Shown here: in pieces, positions 42,598 through 51,883 of the stretch
Layout of the letters: each line of letters starts with the position of its first letter
How positions within the stretch are numbered: position 1 is the first letter of the stretch
Assembly: GCF_004361915.1 (NCBI RefSeq)
Contig: NZ_SNWP01000011.1
Span: 1-64,000 of the forward strand
Direction: 5' to 3'
Length of the DNA stretch: 64,000 nucleotides
Origin: Sediminibacterium goheungense
GTDB lineage: Bacteria; Bacteroidota; Bacteroidia; Chitinophagales; Chitinophagaceae
The notes under the pieces: model-generated
The model's database searches: none
The model's input: only the letters and a program-made list of their open reading frames with translations
Told to the model about the DNA's origin: nothing
Translations under genes and position numbers: made by a program

Positions 42598-43218
42598 ATG
42601 ACAAATGTTAAAAACATTCTCTTCGATCTCGGTGGCGTTTTTCTTGATATCAATTATCAGTTAACCGAACAGGCTTTTATTGATCTGGGCATCACAGATT
42701 TTGGCCAGCGTTTCAATCAGCAGTTCTCCAATACCCTTTTTGAAGACCTGGAAACGGGTAAAATAGATCCGGAGACTTTTTATGAGGCATTTCGTAAAGA
42801 AACGGGTACAAATCTGAGTAACCAGGCCATTGAAACAGCATGGAATGCGCTTTTACTGGATTTTCCAACCGAGCGACTGGAATGGCTGGAAGCCATCGGT
42901 AAGAAATACGCCGTATACCTGTATTCAAACACAAATATCATTCATTATCAATGCTTTATGAAGATGTTTGAAGAGCGTTTTGGGGGCAGATCCTTCAATG
43001 AATATTTCCGCACCGCTTATTATTCGCACGAACTGGGTATGCGCAAGCCCTATCCGGCATCCTATACCAGAATCATGGAGCTGGAACAATTAAATCCTGC
43101 AGAAACACTTTTCATAGATGATACGTTGAAAAATATCGAAGGCGCCCGGGCCGCCGGACTCCAGACCCGCTGGTTACAGCCGGGGATGCTGGTGCAGGAA
43201 ATAGTGAGTAGTGAGTAG
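42598..43218 (+). CDS. HAD-family hydrolase (YihX-like phosphatase)
   Basis: The 206-residue cytosolic protein has the HAD nucleophile motif ILFDLGGVFLDIN, a helical cap, motif II VYLYSNTN, motif III lysine GMRKPYPASY and motif IV LFIDDTLKNIEGARAAG. The form DLGGV instead of DxDGT is seen in the YihX-like branch, which dephosphorylates sugar phosphates. The substrate here is unknown. A palindrome of GTGAGTAGT words follows directly after the stop. Confidence 0.88.
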   Translation: MTNVKNILFDLGGVFLDINYQLTEQAFIDLGITDFGQRFNQQFSNTLFEDLETGKIDPETFYEAFRKETGTNLSNQAIETAWNALLLDFPTERLEWLEAIGKKYAVYLYSNTNIIHYQCFMKMFEERFGGRSFNEYFRTAYYSHELGMRKPYPASYTRIMELEQLNPAETLFIDDTLKNIEGARAAGLQTRWLQPGMLVQEIVSSE

Positions 43219-43272
43219 TCAGTACTGAGTAGAAAACGAATACACTCACTACTCACTACTCACTACTGACTA
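43203..43272. repeat. Palindrome of GTGAGTAGT/ACTCACTAC words
   Basis: The left arm repeats GTGAGTAGT-like words three times, and the right arm repeats ACTCACTACT three times, around an A-rich loop. It lies between converging genes (HAD and DUF4834), where a two-way terminator would be expected. Related copies are at 52757 and 53414. Confidence 0.8.
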
Positions 43273-43506
43273 TCTCACCTCCTCAAAATCAATATAATCA
43301 TCGCTTTTCTTTGCTTCAGCAGCTTTCTGGGCCTGTTGCTGGTATTGCTGTTGCTGTTCAAATTGTTTGCGTGCTTCTTCCTGCTGGGCCTGCATTTCAC
43401 GTACTTTATCCTTCATCTGTGAAGCTACTTTGGTGGCGGGAACCACAATCTTAAAAACCAGGTTGTACAGAAAGTAAATCAGTAAACCCCATAAAATAAT
43501 CTTCAT
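43270..43506 (-). CDS. Small DUF4834-type membrane protein
   Basis: The 78-residue product from the ATG at 43506 has one membrane segment (MKIILWGLLIYFLYNLVFKIVV) and a charged glutamine-rich coiled tail (QAQQEEARKQFEQQQQYQQQ) ending DDYIDFEEVR. This architecture matches the small DUF4834 family of Bacteroidota, whose role is unknown. A longer frame would add nine residues (MRRMFYFCG) before the membrane segment. It faces away from rimP. Confidence 0.75.
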   Translation of the reverse strand: MKIILWGLLIYFLYNLVFKIVVPATKVASQMKDKVREMQAQQEEARKQFEQQQQYQQQAQKAAEAKKSDDYIDFEEVR

Positions 43507-43525
43507 CCCGCAAAAATAAAACATT

Positions 43526-43584
43526 CTCCTCACCCCGGCTCGCCACCCCTCTCCACAAAGTGGAGAGGGGAAGGGGGTGAGGAG
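43526..43584. repeat. GC-rich double-stem palindrome
   Basis: Outer arms CTCCTCACCCC / GGGGTGAGGAG enclose an inner 11-bp hairpin CCCCTCTCCAC-AAA-GTGGAGAGGGG. Palindromes of this composition are scattered in many bacterial genomes. It is much more GC-rich than its surroundings and sits between the DUF4834 and rimP starts, upstream of both. Confidence 0.8.
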
Positions 43585-43640
43585 GAAATTTGGAATATTC
43601 GCTTATTTAATCGTATGTTTGCAGAAGGAAAAGAACAATA

Positions 43641-43664
43641 GAAGGGAACGGAAGCGTTCCCTTC
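43641..43664 (+). promoter_or_regulatory. Hairpin in the rimP leader
   Basis: GAAGGGAACG-GAAG-CGTTCCCTTC forms a 10-bp stem 13 bases before the rimP start, close enough to affect translation or transcription of the operon. A structured leader is common before rimP operons; whether this one is regulatory is not known. Confidence 0.5.
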
Positions 43665-43676
43665 TTCTATTTAGAT

Positions 43677-44147
43677 ATGTCAACAGAAACAGAAATTTCA
43701 AGGATTGAAGGGCTGATTACCACGATGCTGGCGGAAGAACCCGCCTATTTTCTGGTATCAGTACGCATTAAGCCGACCCATAACGTAAAAGTGTTCCTGG
43801 ATGGAGATGAGGGTCTTGCCATTGAAAAATGCGTGTCTTTCAACAGAAAACTATACAAGCTGATCGAAGAAACCGGCATGTATCCGGAAGGCGAATTTTC
43901 ACTGGAAGTATCCTCACCCGGTATTGATGAACCCTTGAAATTACACAGACAGTATACAAAGAATATAGGTCGTTTTATTGAAGTGCTGTTTCTGGATGGC
44001 AGCAAAAAAGAAGGTAAACTGCTGGAAGTAGCCGAAGCCGATATTATAATGGAGCATACGGAAGGCAAAGGCAAAAAAGCAGTCACACAACAACTGGTTA
44101 TTCCATTCAATCATATAAAATCAACAACCGTTCAAATCAAATTCTAA
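43677..44147 (+). CDS. rimP: Ribosome maturation factor RimP
   Basis: The 156-residue protein has the two RimP domains. The N-terminal part contains VKVFLDGDEGLAIEKCVSFNRKL and LEVSSPGIDEPLKLHRQY, the most conserved block; the C-terminal Sm-like part is GRFIEVLFLDGSKKEGKLLEV to the end. RimP binds the 30S subunit during assembly. Its place directly before nusA and infB is the standard order. The stop is followed by a 68-base gap of GCTCA words before nusA. Confidence 0.95.
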   Translation: MSTETEISRIEGLITTMLAEEPAYFLVSVRIKPTHNVKVFLDGDEGLAIEKCVSFNRKLYKLIEETGMYPEGEFSLEVSSPGIDEPLKLHRQYTKNIGRFIEVLFLDGSKKEGKLLEVAEADIIMEHTEGKGKKAVTQQLVIPFNHIKSTTVQIKF

Positions 44148-44151
44148 AATC

Positions 44152-44195
44152 CTATTGCTCACAGCTCATAGCTCACGGCTCATAGCTTTCAGCAG
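44152..44195. repeat. GCTCA-word repeat between rimP and nusA
   Basis: Four imperfect copies of a GCTCAYRGCTC word (TTGCTCACAGCTCATAGCTCACGGCTCATAGCTTTC region). Only one arm is present, unlike the palindromes at 872 and 48518 made from the same words. Confidence 0.65.
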
Positions 44196-44215
44196 GAAAT
44201 ATTAAAACTAAAGAC

Positions 44216-45466
44216 ATGGCTAGTATCAACCTCATTGAAGCGTTCCAGGAGTTTAAAGACGCAGAAAATATTGATCGTCCCACGATGATGAAAGTCGTAG
44301 AAGACGTATTCAAAACCCTGCTCCGTAAGAAATATGGCAGCGACGAAAATTTCGACGTAATCGTAAACGCAGAGAAAGGTGACCTTGAAATCATCCGCCG
44401 CCGTATGATTGTAGAAGATGGCGAGGTAATTGATCCATTGGCAGAAGTAGGTTATACCGATGCTGTTAAAATAGAACCTGACTTTGAAGTAGGGGAGGAA
44501 TTGTATGAAGAGGTTGATATGGTTGACTTCGGTCGCCGTGCTATCCTGGCCGCCAAGCAAACACTGGCAAGCCGTATCAGCGACCTGAAGAAGAATGTAC
44601 TGATTAAGAAATATGGTGACCGCATCGGCGAAATCATCAGCGCTGAAGTATACCAGGTATGGAAAAAGGAAGTTTTATTACTGGATGAAGAAGGTAATGA
44701 ACTGATTCTCCCTAAATCTGAGCAGATTCCGCAGGATTATTTCAAAAAAGGAGAGAATATCCGTGCGGTGGTTGAGCGTGTAGACCTTAAAAACAATACA
44801 CCGGTTATCATTCTTTCCAGAACCAGCCCCACATTCCTGGCCAAGCTGCTGGAAATCGAAGTACCTGAAATCTTTGATGGTTTGATTGCCATTAAGAAAA
44901 TAGTTCGCGATCCGGGAGAGCGCGCGAAAGTGGCGGTTGAATCTTATGATGACCGTATTGATCCGGTTGGTGCCTGTGTGGGTATGAAAGGAAGCCGTAT
45001 TCATGGCATCGTGCGTGAACTGAAAAATGAAAATATCGACGTAATCAATTTCACTACCAATATCCAGTTACTGATTCAGCGTTCTCTTACGCCTGCTAAA
45101 ATCAGCTATATGGAGCTGGATAATGATAAAAAACATGCAGAAGTGTACCTCAAAGCCGATCAGGTATCACTGGCCATTGGCCGCCGTGGTGTAAACATCA
45201 AGCTGGCCTGTGAATTAACCGGTTATGAAATTGATGTGTTCCGTGAAGATGAGGAAGTGGTAGATGAATTTGATATTGATCTGGATGAATTCAGCGATGA
45301 GATTGAACCATGGGTAATTGATGAATTCAAACGTATCGGTTGCGATACCGCCCGTAGTATCCTGAATCTGACCGCCGAAGAACTGGAAAGAAGAACCGAT
45401 CTGGAGAAAGAAACCATCGGAGAAGTAAGAAGAATATTACAGGAAGAATTCGACAGAGAGGAATAA
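44216..45466 (+). CDS. nusA: Transcription termination/antitermination protein NusA
   Basis: The 416-residue protein has the NusA N-terminal domain (~1-125), an S1 domain (GDRIGEIISAEVYQVWKKEVLL), two KH domains (AVESYDDRIDPVGACVGMKGSRI; AEVYLKADQVSLAIGRRGVNIKLA) and a short helical C-terminus (IGCDTARSILNLTAEELERRT). It binds RNA polymerase and modulates pausing and termination. The C-terminal acidic repeats of E. coli NusA are absent, as is usual outside Proteobacteria. It stands between rimP and infB. Confidence 0.97.
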   Translation: MASINLIEAFQEFKDAENIDRPTMMKVVEDVFKTLLRKKYGSDENFDVIVNAEKGDLEIIRRRMIVEDGEVIDPLAEVGYTDAVKIEPDFEVGEELYEEVDMVDFGRRAILAAKQTLASRISDLKKNVLIKKYGDRIGEIISAEVYQVWKKEVLLLDEEGNELILPKSEQIPQDYFKKGENIRAVVERVDLKNNTPVIILSRTSPTFLAKLLEIEVPEIFDGLIAIKKIVRDPGERAKVAVESYDDRIDPVGACVGMKGSRIHGIVRELKNENIDVINFTTNIQLLIQRSLTPAKISYMELDNDKKHAEVYLKADQVSLAIGRRGVNIKLACELTGYEIDVFREDEEVVDEFDIDLDEFSDEIEPWVIDEFKRIGCDTARSILNLTAEELERRTDLEKETIGEVRRILQEEFDREE

Positions 45467-45534
45467 GCAGCTATTAAGGCGCTATATTTGTCCGGAACTT
45501 AAACATTGCCCGGTCAGATTGTAGCCATAAAATT

Positions 45535-45597
45535 CGTCCATGGACAATTGTCCATAGTCCATGGGCCAACGACTATGGACCATTGGACCAAAAAAAT
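45535..45597. repeat. Palindromic TCCATGGAC/GTCCATAG words before infB
   Basis: The gap contains repeated, mutually complementary words (CGTCCATGGACAATTGTCCAT, AGTCCATGGGCC, GACTATGGACCATTGGACC). They end 5 bases before the infB start, so the folded form could mask the ribosome-binding region. Confidence 0.6.
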
Positions 45598-45601
45598 TTG
45601 A

Positions 45602-48517
45602 ATGTCAGAACTGAAATTACCAAGACTGTTAGCAGCCGCCAAAGAGTTTAATATTGGTCAGGATACCCTGATCGACTTTTTGGTGAAGAAAGGATTTAAT
45701 AAAGATGACCTGAAGCCTACCGCCAAGCTTTCGGAGGACCAGTACTATGCCCTTCAGGCAGAGTTCCAGAGTGATAAGGTAGCTAAGAACAAGGCCGATC
45801 AGGTAGAAATACCCAAAGCAGCACAGGCCGAAGCGAAAAAGAAAAAAGACGAGGAAGAAATTTCCTTTATCAAGAAAGAAGAGAAGAAAGCAGCCCCGAA
45901 AGAAGAGCCCAAGCCAGAAGTAAAAGCAGAACCGGTAGCAGAACCCACACCTGTAGCAGAACCAGCACCAGCACCGGTAGCAGAAGTAAAAGCAGAGGTA
46001 CCGGAACTTATAAAAGTGGAAGCACCCGAGATCGAGGCACCAAAAGTGATCAATAAGATCGATTTGTCAGCTATCGATTCTTCTACGCGTCCTAAAAAAG
46101 CAGCTAAGAAAAAAGAAGAAACGCCGGCAGCAGAACCCGCTCCCGCTCCAAAAGCAAAGAAAGAAGAGCCTGCTCCTGTTGTTACCCCTGAACCTCCTGC
46201 TGTAATACTGCCTGCTGCTCCTGAAGAAATAGAAGCGCCCCCTGTTATTGAAAATATCAGAGCAGAAAAACTGGAAGGTCCCAAGATTCTTGGAAAAATT
46301 GAATTGCCCGTTAACAGCGATACCCGTCCGAAACCCATTGCCAGAGACGAAAAACGTAAACGTAAACGTATTCCGGTAGACAAGAAAGAAGGCGGCGCAC
46401 CACCACCACAGGTGGGTCCGGATGGACGTCCGTTAACCGGTCCGAATCGTCCGATCGTTCCTGCCAATAACAGGAATAACCAGGGCGGTGGTGGCGGATT
46501 TAACCGCAACCAGGGTCAGGGTGGCGGAAACAGACAGGGCGGAGGAAACCGTGGCGACAGAAACAGAAGAGGTGGCGGACCTGTTGAAGAAAAAGAAATA
46601 GATCAGAAAGCCATTCAGGAGAAAATCCGTGAAACACAGGCCAAACTGGCCGGAACAGGTGGTCGCGGAAAGAGCCTGAAAGCCAAATACAGAAGAGCCA
46701 AGCGCGATGAAGCCGCTGAAGCCATGGGTAATGAAATGAATGACGACAACAAGCTGCAGGTAACAGAATTTGTTACCGTGAGTGAGTTGGCCAACCTCAT
46801 GGATGTAAGCTTTGCCGATGTAATCGGTAAGTGTATGAACCTGGGCATCATGGTATCTATTAACCAGCGTCTGGATGCAGAAGTAATTGAACTGGTTGCC
46901 AGTGAATATGGTTTTGAAGTAGAGTTCATTGGTGTAGATGAAACAGATGAGTTTGATGATGAACAGGATGAAGACAGCGAAGAGGACCTGGTACCAAGAC
47001 CGCCGATTGTAACCATCATGGGTCACGTAGACCACGGTAAAACATCCTTACTCGATTATATCCGTAATGCCAATGTGGTAGCGGGCGAGGCAGGGGGTAT
47101 TACCCAGCACATTGGTGCCTATGAGGTAACACTGCCCAATGGAAAAGCCATCACCTTCCTCGATACACCTGGTCACGAAGCGTTTACCGCGATGCGTGCC
47201 CGTGGTGCGAAAGTGACGGATATCTCCATCATTGTGGTAGCTGCCGATGATGCGGTGATGCCACAAACCCGTGAAGCCATCAGCCACTCACAGGCTGCCA
47301 ATGTGCCGATGATTTTCGCGGTGAACAAAATTGATAAAGACGGAGCCAATCCACAGAAAATATACGAGCAGTTATCGCAGATGAATATCCTGGTAGAAGC
47401 CTGGGGCGGTAAGTTCCAGAACCAGGAACTCTCGGCGAAACAGGGTTTGAATGTAGACCTGCTCCTCGAAAAAGTATTACTGGAAGCCGAATTACTCGAT
47501 CTCAAAGCCAATCCTGAAAGAGAAGCGGCGGGTACCATTATTGAAGCATCGCTCGATAAGGGTCGTGGGTATGTAGCTACTATTCTGGTACAGAACGGAA
47601 CCCTGCGTCAGGGCGACCTGATCGTATCCGGTCAGTACTATGGTCGTGTAAAAGCCATGTTCAACGAACGTAACCAGCGTATTGAAGAAGCGCCACCTTC
47701 TACACCGGTAGTAATACTGGGTCTGAACGGTGCACCACAGGCTGGTGAGAAATTTAAAGTGTATGAAGACGAAGCTGATGCAAAAGAAACAGCTACCAAA
47801 CGTGCACAGATATTACGTGAACAGGGTCTGCGTGCCAGAAAACATATTACACTTGATGAAATCGGTCGCCGTCTGGCACTGGGTAACTTTAAAGAACTCA
47901 ATATCATCATCAAAGGTGATGTGGATGGATCGGTAGAAGCCCTGAGCGATTCCTTACAGAAACTGTCTACCGAAGAAATTGCGGTACGTGTTGTACACAA
48001 AGGTGTGGGTCAGATCTCTGAAAGTGATGTGTTGCTGGCTACCGCATCCGATGCCATTATCATTGGCTTTAACGTACGTCCTTCCATGCAGGCCAACCGA
48101 TTATCTGAAACAGAAGGCGTGGAAATTAAACTCTACTCTATCATCTATACAGCCATCGACGAAATCAAGAGCGCGATGGAAGGGATGCTAGAACCGAAGA
48201 TTCAGGAGAAAATTACGGCCAATGTGGAAGTACGTGAAGTATACAAATTCGATAAGGCAACCGTTGCCGGATGTTTTGTACTCGAAGGAAAGATCAGCCG
48301 TAACAGTAAGATCCGTATCATCCGCGATGGTATCGTTGAATATCCGAAAGGTGAAGGACAGGCAGCTGAACTGGGCAGCCTGAAACGTTTCAAAGACGAT
48401 GTGAAAGATGTGGCATCGAATATGGAATGTGGTCTTACCATCAAAAACTTCAACGACCTGAAAGTAGGTGATATCGTAGAGGCATTCGAAGAAGAAGAAG
48501 TGAAGAGAACATTATAA
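45602..48517 (+). CDS. infB: Translation initiation factor IF-2
   Basis: The 971-residue protein has an IF2 N-terminal motif ([22 protein letters not shown]), a long low-complexity alanine/proline/lysine/glutamate stretch (~60-240), a glycine-arginine-asparagine-rich piece (~290-330) and a second N-terminal module ([20 protein letters not shown]). The G domain has GHVDHGKTS near 475, DTPGHEAF and NKID, and the usual C-terminal domains follow. It brings initiator tRNA to the ribosome. The start is close behind a palindromic repeat. The length is typical for Bacteroidota. Confidence 0.98.
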   Translation: MSELKLPRLLAAAKEFNIGQDTLIDFLVKKGFNKDDLKPTAKLSEDQYYALQAEFQSDKVAKNKADQVEIPKAAQAEAKKKKDEEEISFIKKEEKKAAPKEEPKPEVKAEPVAEPTPVAEPAPAPVAEVKAEVPELIKVEAPEIEAPKVINKIDLSAIDSSTRPKKAAKKKEETPAAEPAPAPKAKKEEPAPVVTPEPPAVILPAAPEEIEAPPVIENIRAEKLEGPKILGKIELPVNSDTRPKPIARDEKRKRKRIPVDKKEGGAPPPQVGPDGRPLTGPNRPIVPANNRNNQGGGGGFNRNQGQGGGNRQGGGNRGDRNRRGGGPVEEKEIDQKAIQEKIRETQAKLAGTGGRGKSLKAKYRRAKRDEAAEAMGNEMNDDNKLQVTEFVTVSELANLMDVSFADVIGKCMNLGIMVSINQRLDAEVIELVASEYGFEVEFIGVDETDEFDDEQDEDSEEDLVPRPPIVTIMGHVDHGKTSLLDYIRNANVVAGEAGGITQHIGAYEVTLPNGKAITFLDTPGHEAFTAMRARGAKVTDISIIVVAADDAVMPQTREAISHSQAANVPMIFAVNKIDKDGANPQKIYEQLSQMNILVEAWGGKFQNQELSAKQGLNVDLLLEKVLLEAELLDLKANPEREAAGTIIEASLDKGRGYVATILVQNGTLRQGDLIVSGQYYGRVKAMFNERNQRIEEAPPSTPVVILGLNGAPQAGEKFKVYEDEADAKETATKRAQILREQGLRARKHITLDEIGRRLALGNFKELNIIIKGDVDGSVEALSDSLQKLSTEEIAVRVVHKGVGQISESDVLLATASDAIIIGFNVRPSMQANRLSETEGVEIKLYSIIYTAIDEIKSAMEGMLEPKIQEKITANVEVREVYKFDKATVAGCFVLEGKISRNSKIRIIRDGIVEYPKGEGQAAELGSLKRFKDDVKDVASNMECGLTIKNFNDLKVGDIVEAFEEEEVKRTL

Positions 48518-48643
48518 GCTACGAGCCATGAGCTGCGAGCTTCGAGCCAGATAATTGTAAGAAAGGATTGAAAGCTCAATAGATAGCTTTCGATCCTTTT
48601 TTTTAGTGTAAGGCTCACGGCTCATAGCCCAAAGCTCACAGCT
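48518..48643. repeat. GAGC/GCTC word palindrome around the infB terminator
   Basis: The left arm (CTACGAGCCATGAGCTGCGAGC, TTCGAGCC) and the right arm (GGCTCACGGCTCATAGCCC, AAAGCTCACAGC) are made of the same words as at 872-1014. The terminator hairpin at 48563 lies between them, so the whole forms a nested structure. Confidence 0.75.
48563..48604 (+). terminator. infB terminator
   Basis: AAGGATTGAAAGCT / AGCTTTCGATCCTT pairs over 14 positions with one G-T wobble, followed by eight T. Confidence 0.85.
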
Positions 48644-48714
48644 TTTTGTTAAAACCCTTGCCAGCCTGAGAAAACAGGGGCCGATTAACTAAATTTGGAA
48701 CTCATAGAATAGAT

Positions 48715-50106
48715 ATGAAAAAGGTATTGCTGATTGTTATTATGCTTTGTGCCGGACTGGTATCGGTTATGGCACAGACCAAAAAAGTGGTGGCCGATAA
48801 AATTGTGGGACAGGTAGGCGACAGAATCATTCTGCGTTCAGATATCCTGAATGCCATCTCCGATATGAAGCGCCAGTATCAGGGACAGGAAAATGTAATC
48901 ATACCAACGGAGTGCCAGGTACTGGAAGGTCAGCTCATACAGAAAGCATTGATCTTACAGGCAGAAAAAGATTCACTGAGTGTGACCGAAGAGGAGATTG
49001 ACGCCACCATCGATAACCGTATCCGTGCTGCTATTCAGCAATACGGTTCAAAAGATGTATTGGAAGAAATTGCAGGTAAAACCATCTATCAGCTCAAAGA
49101 AGATTTCAGGATCACTTTCCGTGAACAGAAACTCGCAGAGCAGATGCAGAATAAAATCATTGAAACGGTAAAGATCACACCCACCGAAGTAAAAGCCTAC
49201 TACAATAAAATACCAAAAGACAGTTTACCATTTTATGAAAGTGAGGTAGAACTGAGCCAGATCGTGATCATACCCAAAGCCAACAGAGATGTGGAAGAGT
49301 ATGTATCGAAGCAGATGTATGACTACAAGCGGCAGGTAGAAAATGGTACACAGAAATTTGAAGCCCTGGTAAAACTATATTCTGAAGATCCAGGTAGTAA
49401 AGATGCAGGCGGACAGTACAACTTAAACCGAAACGATAAAAACTGGGATCCCGCTTTTCTTGCTGCCTCTTTCCGTTTAAAAGAAAATCAGGTATCGCAG
49501 GTAGTTAAATCAAAATTTGGTTTGCACATCATTCAGTTGATGTCGCGTTCGGGTGATGAAGCCGTGGTACGCCATATTCTGCGTATACCTCCGGTAACAG
49601 ATGATGAAGTAAAAGAAGCAGTAGCCAAACTGGACTCTGTACGCAAACAGTTAAAAGCTGGTACCATTGCTTTTGGGGAAGCTGTAAGTAAATACAGTGA
49701 TGATGAAAACAGCAAGTTCAATGCGGGTGCCATTACAGCTGGTCAGGATGGAAACATTTTCCTGAGCATCGATATGCTGGATAAGGATATGGTGGTAGCA
49801 TTAAAGGACCTGAAGCCCGGCGATTTTTCAGCACCACAGGTATATACCGATGAAAGAGGCCGTAAAGCGGTTCGTTTATTATACCTGAAACGCAGAACCG
49901 AACCCCATCGTGAAAACCTGATGGATGATTATAACCGTATTGCACAGCGTGCCCTTGAATTCAAAAAGAATGAAGCGCTGGAAAAATGGTTCAAAGAACA
50001 TATCCCTACTTATTTTGTATCCATCGATAAAGACTTCACCGGTTGTGATAGCATCAAAGACTGGAAAGCAGCGGCTGATAAAGCAGACAAGGCGAGGAAA
50101 AACTAG
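48715..50106 (+). CDS. SurA-like periplasmic chaperone / parvulin peptidyl-prolyl isomerase
   Basis: The 463-residue exported protein (signal ending SVMAQ) has a SurA N-terminal region (VVADKIVGQVGDRIILRSDI), two parvulin-type domains (about 175-280, with ELSQIVIIPKAN and FGLHIIQLMSR; about 285-390, with VRHILRIPPVTDDEV and DERGRKAVRLLYLKRR) and a C-terminal helix. SurA proteins escort outer-membrane proteins across the periplasm, which suits a cell with many SusC-type barrels. Genes of this type are often found in tandem in Bacteroidota, but only one is seen here. Confidence 0.88.
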   Translation: MKKVLLIVIMLCAGLVSVMAQTKKVVADKIVGQVGDRIILRSDILNAISDMKRQYQGQENVIIPTECQVLEGQLIQKALILQAEKDSLSVTEEEIDATIDNRIRAAIQQYGSKDVLEEIAGKTIYQLKEDFRITFREQKLAEQMQNKIIETVKITPTEVKAYYNKIPKDSLPFYESEVELSQIVIIPKANRDVEEYVSKQMYDYKRQVENGTQKFEALVKLYSEDPGSKDAGGQYNLNRNDKNWDPAFLAASFRLKENQVSQVVKSKFGLHIIQLMSRSGDEAVVRHILRIPPVTDDEVKEAVAKLDSVRKQLKAGTIAFGEAVSKYSDDENSKFNAGAITAGQDGNIFLSIDMLDKDMVVALKDLKPGDFSAPQVYTDERGRKAVRLLYLKRRTEPHRENLMDDYNRIAQRALEFKKNEALEKWFKEHIPTYFVSIDKDFTGCDSIKDWKAAADKADKARKN

Positions 50107-50168
50107 GGAATAAGAAATAAGGAATACGGAACAGAGAAAGTAGTGTTGACAAATAGTGAAAGAATGTG

Positions 50169-50201
50169 GATCACCATGATTATCATGGTGATCTTTTTTT
50201 G
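50169..50201 (+). terminator. Terminator of the SurA-like gene
   Basis: GATCACCATG-ATTAT-CATGGTGATC is a perfect 10-bp stem followed by eight T. Confidence 0.88.
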
Positions 50202-50271
50202 TGGTATATCTAAGTAGTAAACTTAAATCTGTAAACAATCGTAATGTTCAACCTTGCACTAACGATATTTC

Positions 50272-50499
50272 GGCCTTCGAAAAAAAGCGTTAAGAAATTC
50301 ATGGAATGAAGCGTTAAGCAATAGATGATGCTGGGTTTTATTGAATTGCCGAAGCGCAGTTACGATCAATCAATGAACTAAAAGCTTGGCTTTAGACTTC
50401 ATCCATTGTAGCTGAATGCAATGAATTTTAGCTTTTTTTCGACAGCCTTGACTTTTTTTGTTACTTTTTTGTGTCAAGACAAAAAAGTAAACAGCGGGT
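50272..50499. repeat. 230-bp structured dispersed repeat, copy 2
   Basis: This copy starts GGCCTTCGAAAAAAAGCGTTAA. The basal arms are perfect over 11 bp (CGAAAAAAAGC/GCTTTTTTTCG). The inner arm GCTGGGTTT/AAGCTTGGC still pairs although both sides differ from copy 1. The 3' end (CTTGAC, TTACTTTTTTG, TGTCAAGA, CAAAAAAGTAA) is unchanged from 16654-16697. The element lies between the SurA-like gene and the MarR gene. It may be an RNA gene or a non-autonomous mobile repeat. Confidence 0.75.
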
Positions 50500-50618
50500 A
50501 ATTGTATAGTAACGCTGCCATAAAACTTGCCTAGTAATCGATACATCTAATTTTCATTCCTTACTTAATACTTTTAAGTAATTGATAATTAACGATTTAG
50601 AAACAAGGTAAAAATAAA

Positions 50619-50651
50619 TTTGGAAATTATATGTACATACACGTATATTTG
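50619..50651 (+). promoter_or_regulatory. Bacteroidota-type promoter with overlapping MarR-type operator
   Basis: TTTG at 50619-50622 and TATATTTG at 50644-50651 are 21 bases apart, matching the -33/-7 elements of this phylum. Between and over them lies TGTACATACACGTAT (50632-50646), which resembles the site at 51134 (TGTATGTACATGTAT). Binding there would block the promoter. Confidence 0.6.
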
Positions 50652-50655
50652 TGTT

Positions 50656-51114
50656 GTGAAACTGGAACAAGCCATACAAAGTACAAAATTCAAAAGCGAA
50701 GTGCAGAAGGCAGGATTGAATATACTGTACACAGCCTGGTGGCTTAAGACAGTAATGAGCAGGGAACTGAAGGAGTTTGGATTAACGCATGAGCAGTACA
50801 ATGTATTACGCATACTGAAAGGAAAACATCCGGAACTGATGTGTGTAAAAGATATTGCCTGCCGCATGATTGAAAAGAATTCAAATGTTCCCAGGATCAT
50901 TGACAGACTGGAAATTAAGAAATTGGTGAAGCGTGCTACGTCGGAAGCAGACAAAAGAGAAACAGTGATTTCACTTACCCAAAGTGGCATTGCCGTACTG
51001 GAAGCCAGTACCAAACAACTCGATGCAGCCTACGCAGATACCATTACCATCTGCGAAGCGGATGCGGCCAGCATCAATGAACTGCTCGAAAAAATACGGG
51101 AAAACGAAAACTAA
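50656..51114 (+). CDS. MarR-family transcriptional regulator
   Basis: The 153-residue product read from GTG 50656 begins with KLEQAIQSTKFKSEVQKAGL. The winged helix is visible: LTHEQYNVLRILKGKHPELMCVKDIACRMIEKNSNVPRII for the helix-turn-helix and VKRATSEADKRETVISLTQSG for the wing. An ATG at 50620 would overlap the -33 and -7 elements, so GTG 50656 is preferred, which gives a very short or absent leader. It probably represses itself and the downstream pirin/YceI/OsmC genes, releasing on oxidative or electrophile stress. Confidence 0.88.
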   Translation: MKLEQAIQSTKFKSEVQKAGLNILYTAWWLKTVMSRELKEFGLTHEQYNVLRILKGKHPELMCVKDIACRMIEKNSNVPRIIDRLEIKKLVKRATSEADKRETVISLTQSGIAVLEASTKQLDAAYADTITICEADAASINELLEKIRENEN

Positions 51115-51133
51115 AATTTTTTAAACAAATACA

Positions 51134-51148
51134 TGTATGTACATGTAT
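51134..51148. promoter_or_regulatory. MarR-type operator before the first pirin gene
   Basis: TGTATGTACATGTAT lies inside a near-palindrome TACATGTATGTACATGTA, 18 bases before the pirin start. It shares TGTAYRTACAYGTAT with the site in the marR promoter. Confidence 0.6.
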
Positions 51149-51165
51149 TATAAACCGAAAAGCAT

Positions 51166-51882
51166 ATGAAAACGATCTTACATAAAGCAAATACCAGGGG
51201 TCATGCCAACCACGGCTGGCTCAATAGCTACCATACCTTCAGTTTTGGTCATTACTATAGTCCCGACCGTATACATTTTGGTGCGCTTCGCGTACTCAAT
51301 GACGATACAGTGAAAGGTGGTATGGGTTTCGGTAAACACCCACACGACAATATGGAAATCGTTTCGATTCCCTTGTCTGGCGATTTGCATCACCAGGACA
51401 CTACCGGTAGAGATGAGATCATCCGTCAGCACGACGTACAGATCATGAGCGCAGGTAGCGGTATTGCGCACAGTGAAACCAATGCCAACAACGACAAAGA
51501 AGTAAAATTTTTACAGATATGGGTTTTCCCAAAAGAAAGGGATATTGAACCCCGCTACCAGCAAAAATCTTTTAAACCCGAAGATCGGGTAAACCAGGTA
51601 CTCACTGTGGTGGCACCCGATGATGAGAATGCCGTATGGATTAACCAGGATGCCTGGTTTTCACTCGCCAACCTCGAAGCGGGTATTGAAAAAACCTATG
51701 AAATCAAAAGAAAGGAAAACGGTGTGTATGTATTTGTCATCAGTGGTGATGTGACCATTAACGGGCAGCAACTGAATGAAAGAGACGGATTGGGTATTAC
51801 CGAAGTAAGCACACTCGATATCAAAGCCGATACCGCCGCAGAAATTTTATTGATCGATGTTCCTATGATAAAGGAGGCATAA
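51166..51882 (+). CDS. Pirin-family bicupin protein (YhaK/YhhW-like)
   Basis: The 238-residue protein starts with the pirin motif THGHANHGWLNSYHTFSFGHY-like (ANHGWLNSYHTFSFGHY here) and has the metal-site residues in GKHPHDNMEIVSIPLSGDLHHQD and MSAGSGIAHSETN. Pirins bind iron, and some oxidise quercetin. Stress-related redox sensing is commonly proposed. It is preceded by the MarR-type operator, and the next pirin gene begins 1 base after its stop. Confidence 0.92.
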   Translation: MKTILHKANTRGHANHGWLNSYHTFSFGHYYSPDRIHFGALRVLNDDTVKGGMGFGKHPHDNMEIVSIPLSGDLHHQDTTGRDEIIRQHDVQIMSAGSGIAHSETNANNDKEVKFLQIWVFPKERDIEPRYQQKSFKPEDRVNQVLTVVAPDDENAVWINQDAWFSLANLEAGIEKTYEIKRKENGVYVFVISGDVTINGQQLNERDGLGITEVSTLDIKADTAAEILLIDVPMIKEA

Positions 51883-51883
51883 G

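Noticed and set aside
45799..46509. A 236-residue minus-strand frame inside infB
   Set aside because: It is the mirror of the alanine/proline/lysine-rich part of IF-2, which opens long antisense frames by composition.
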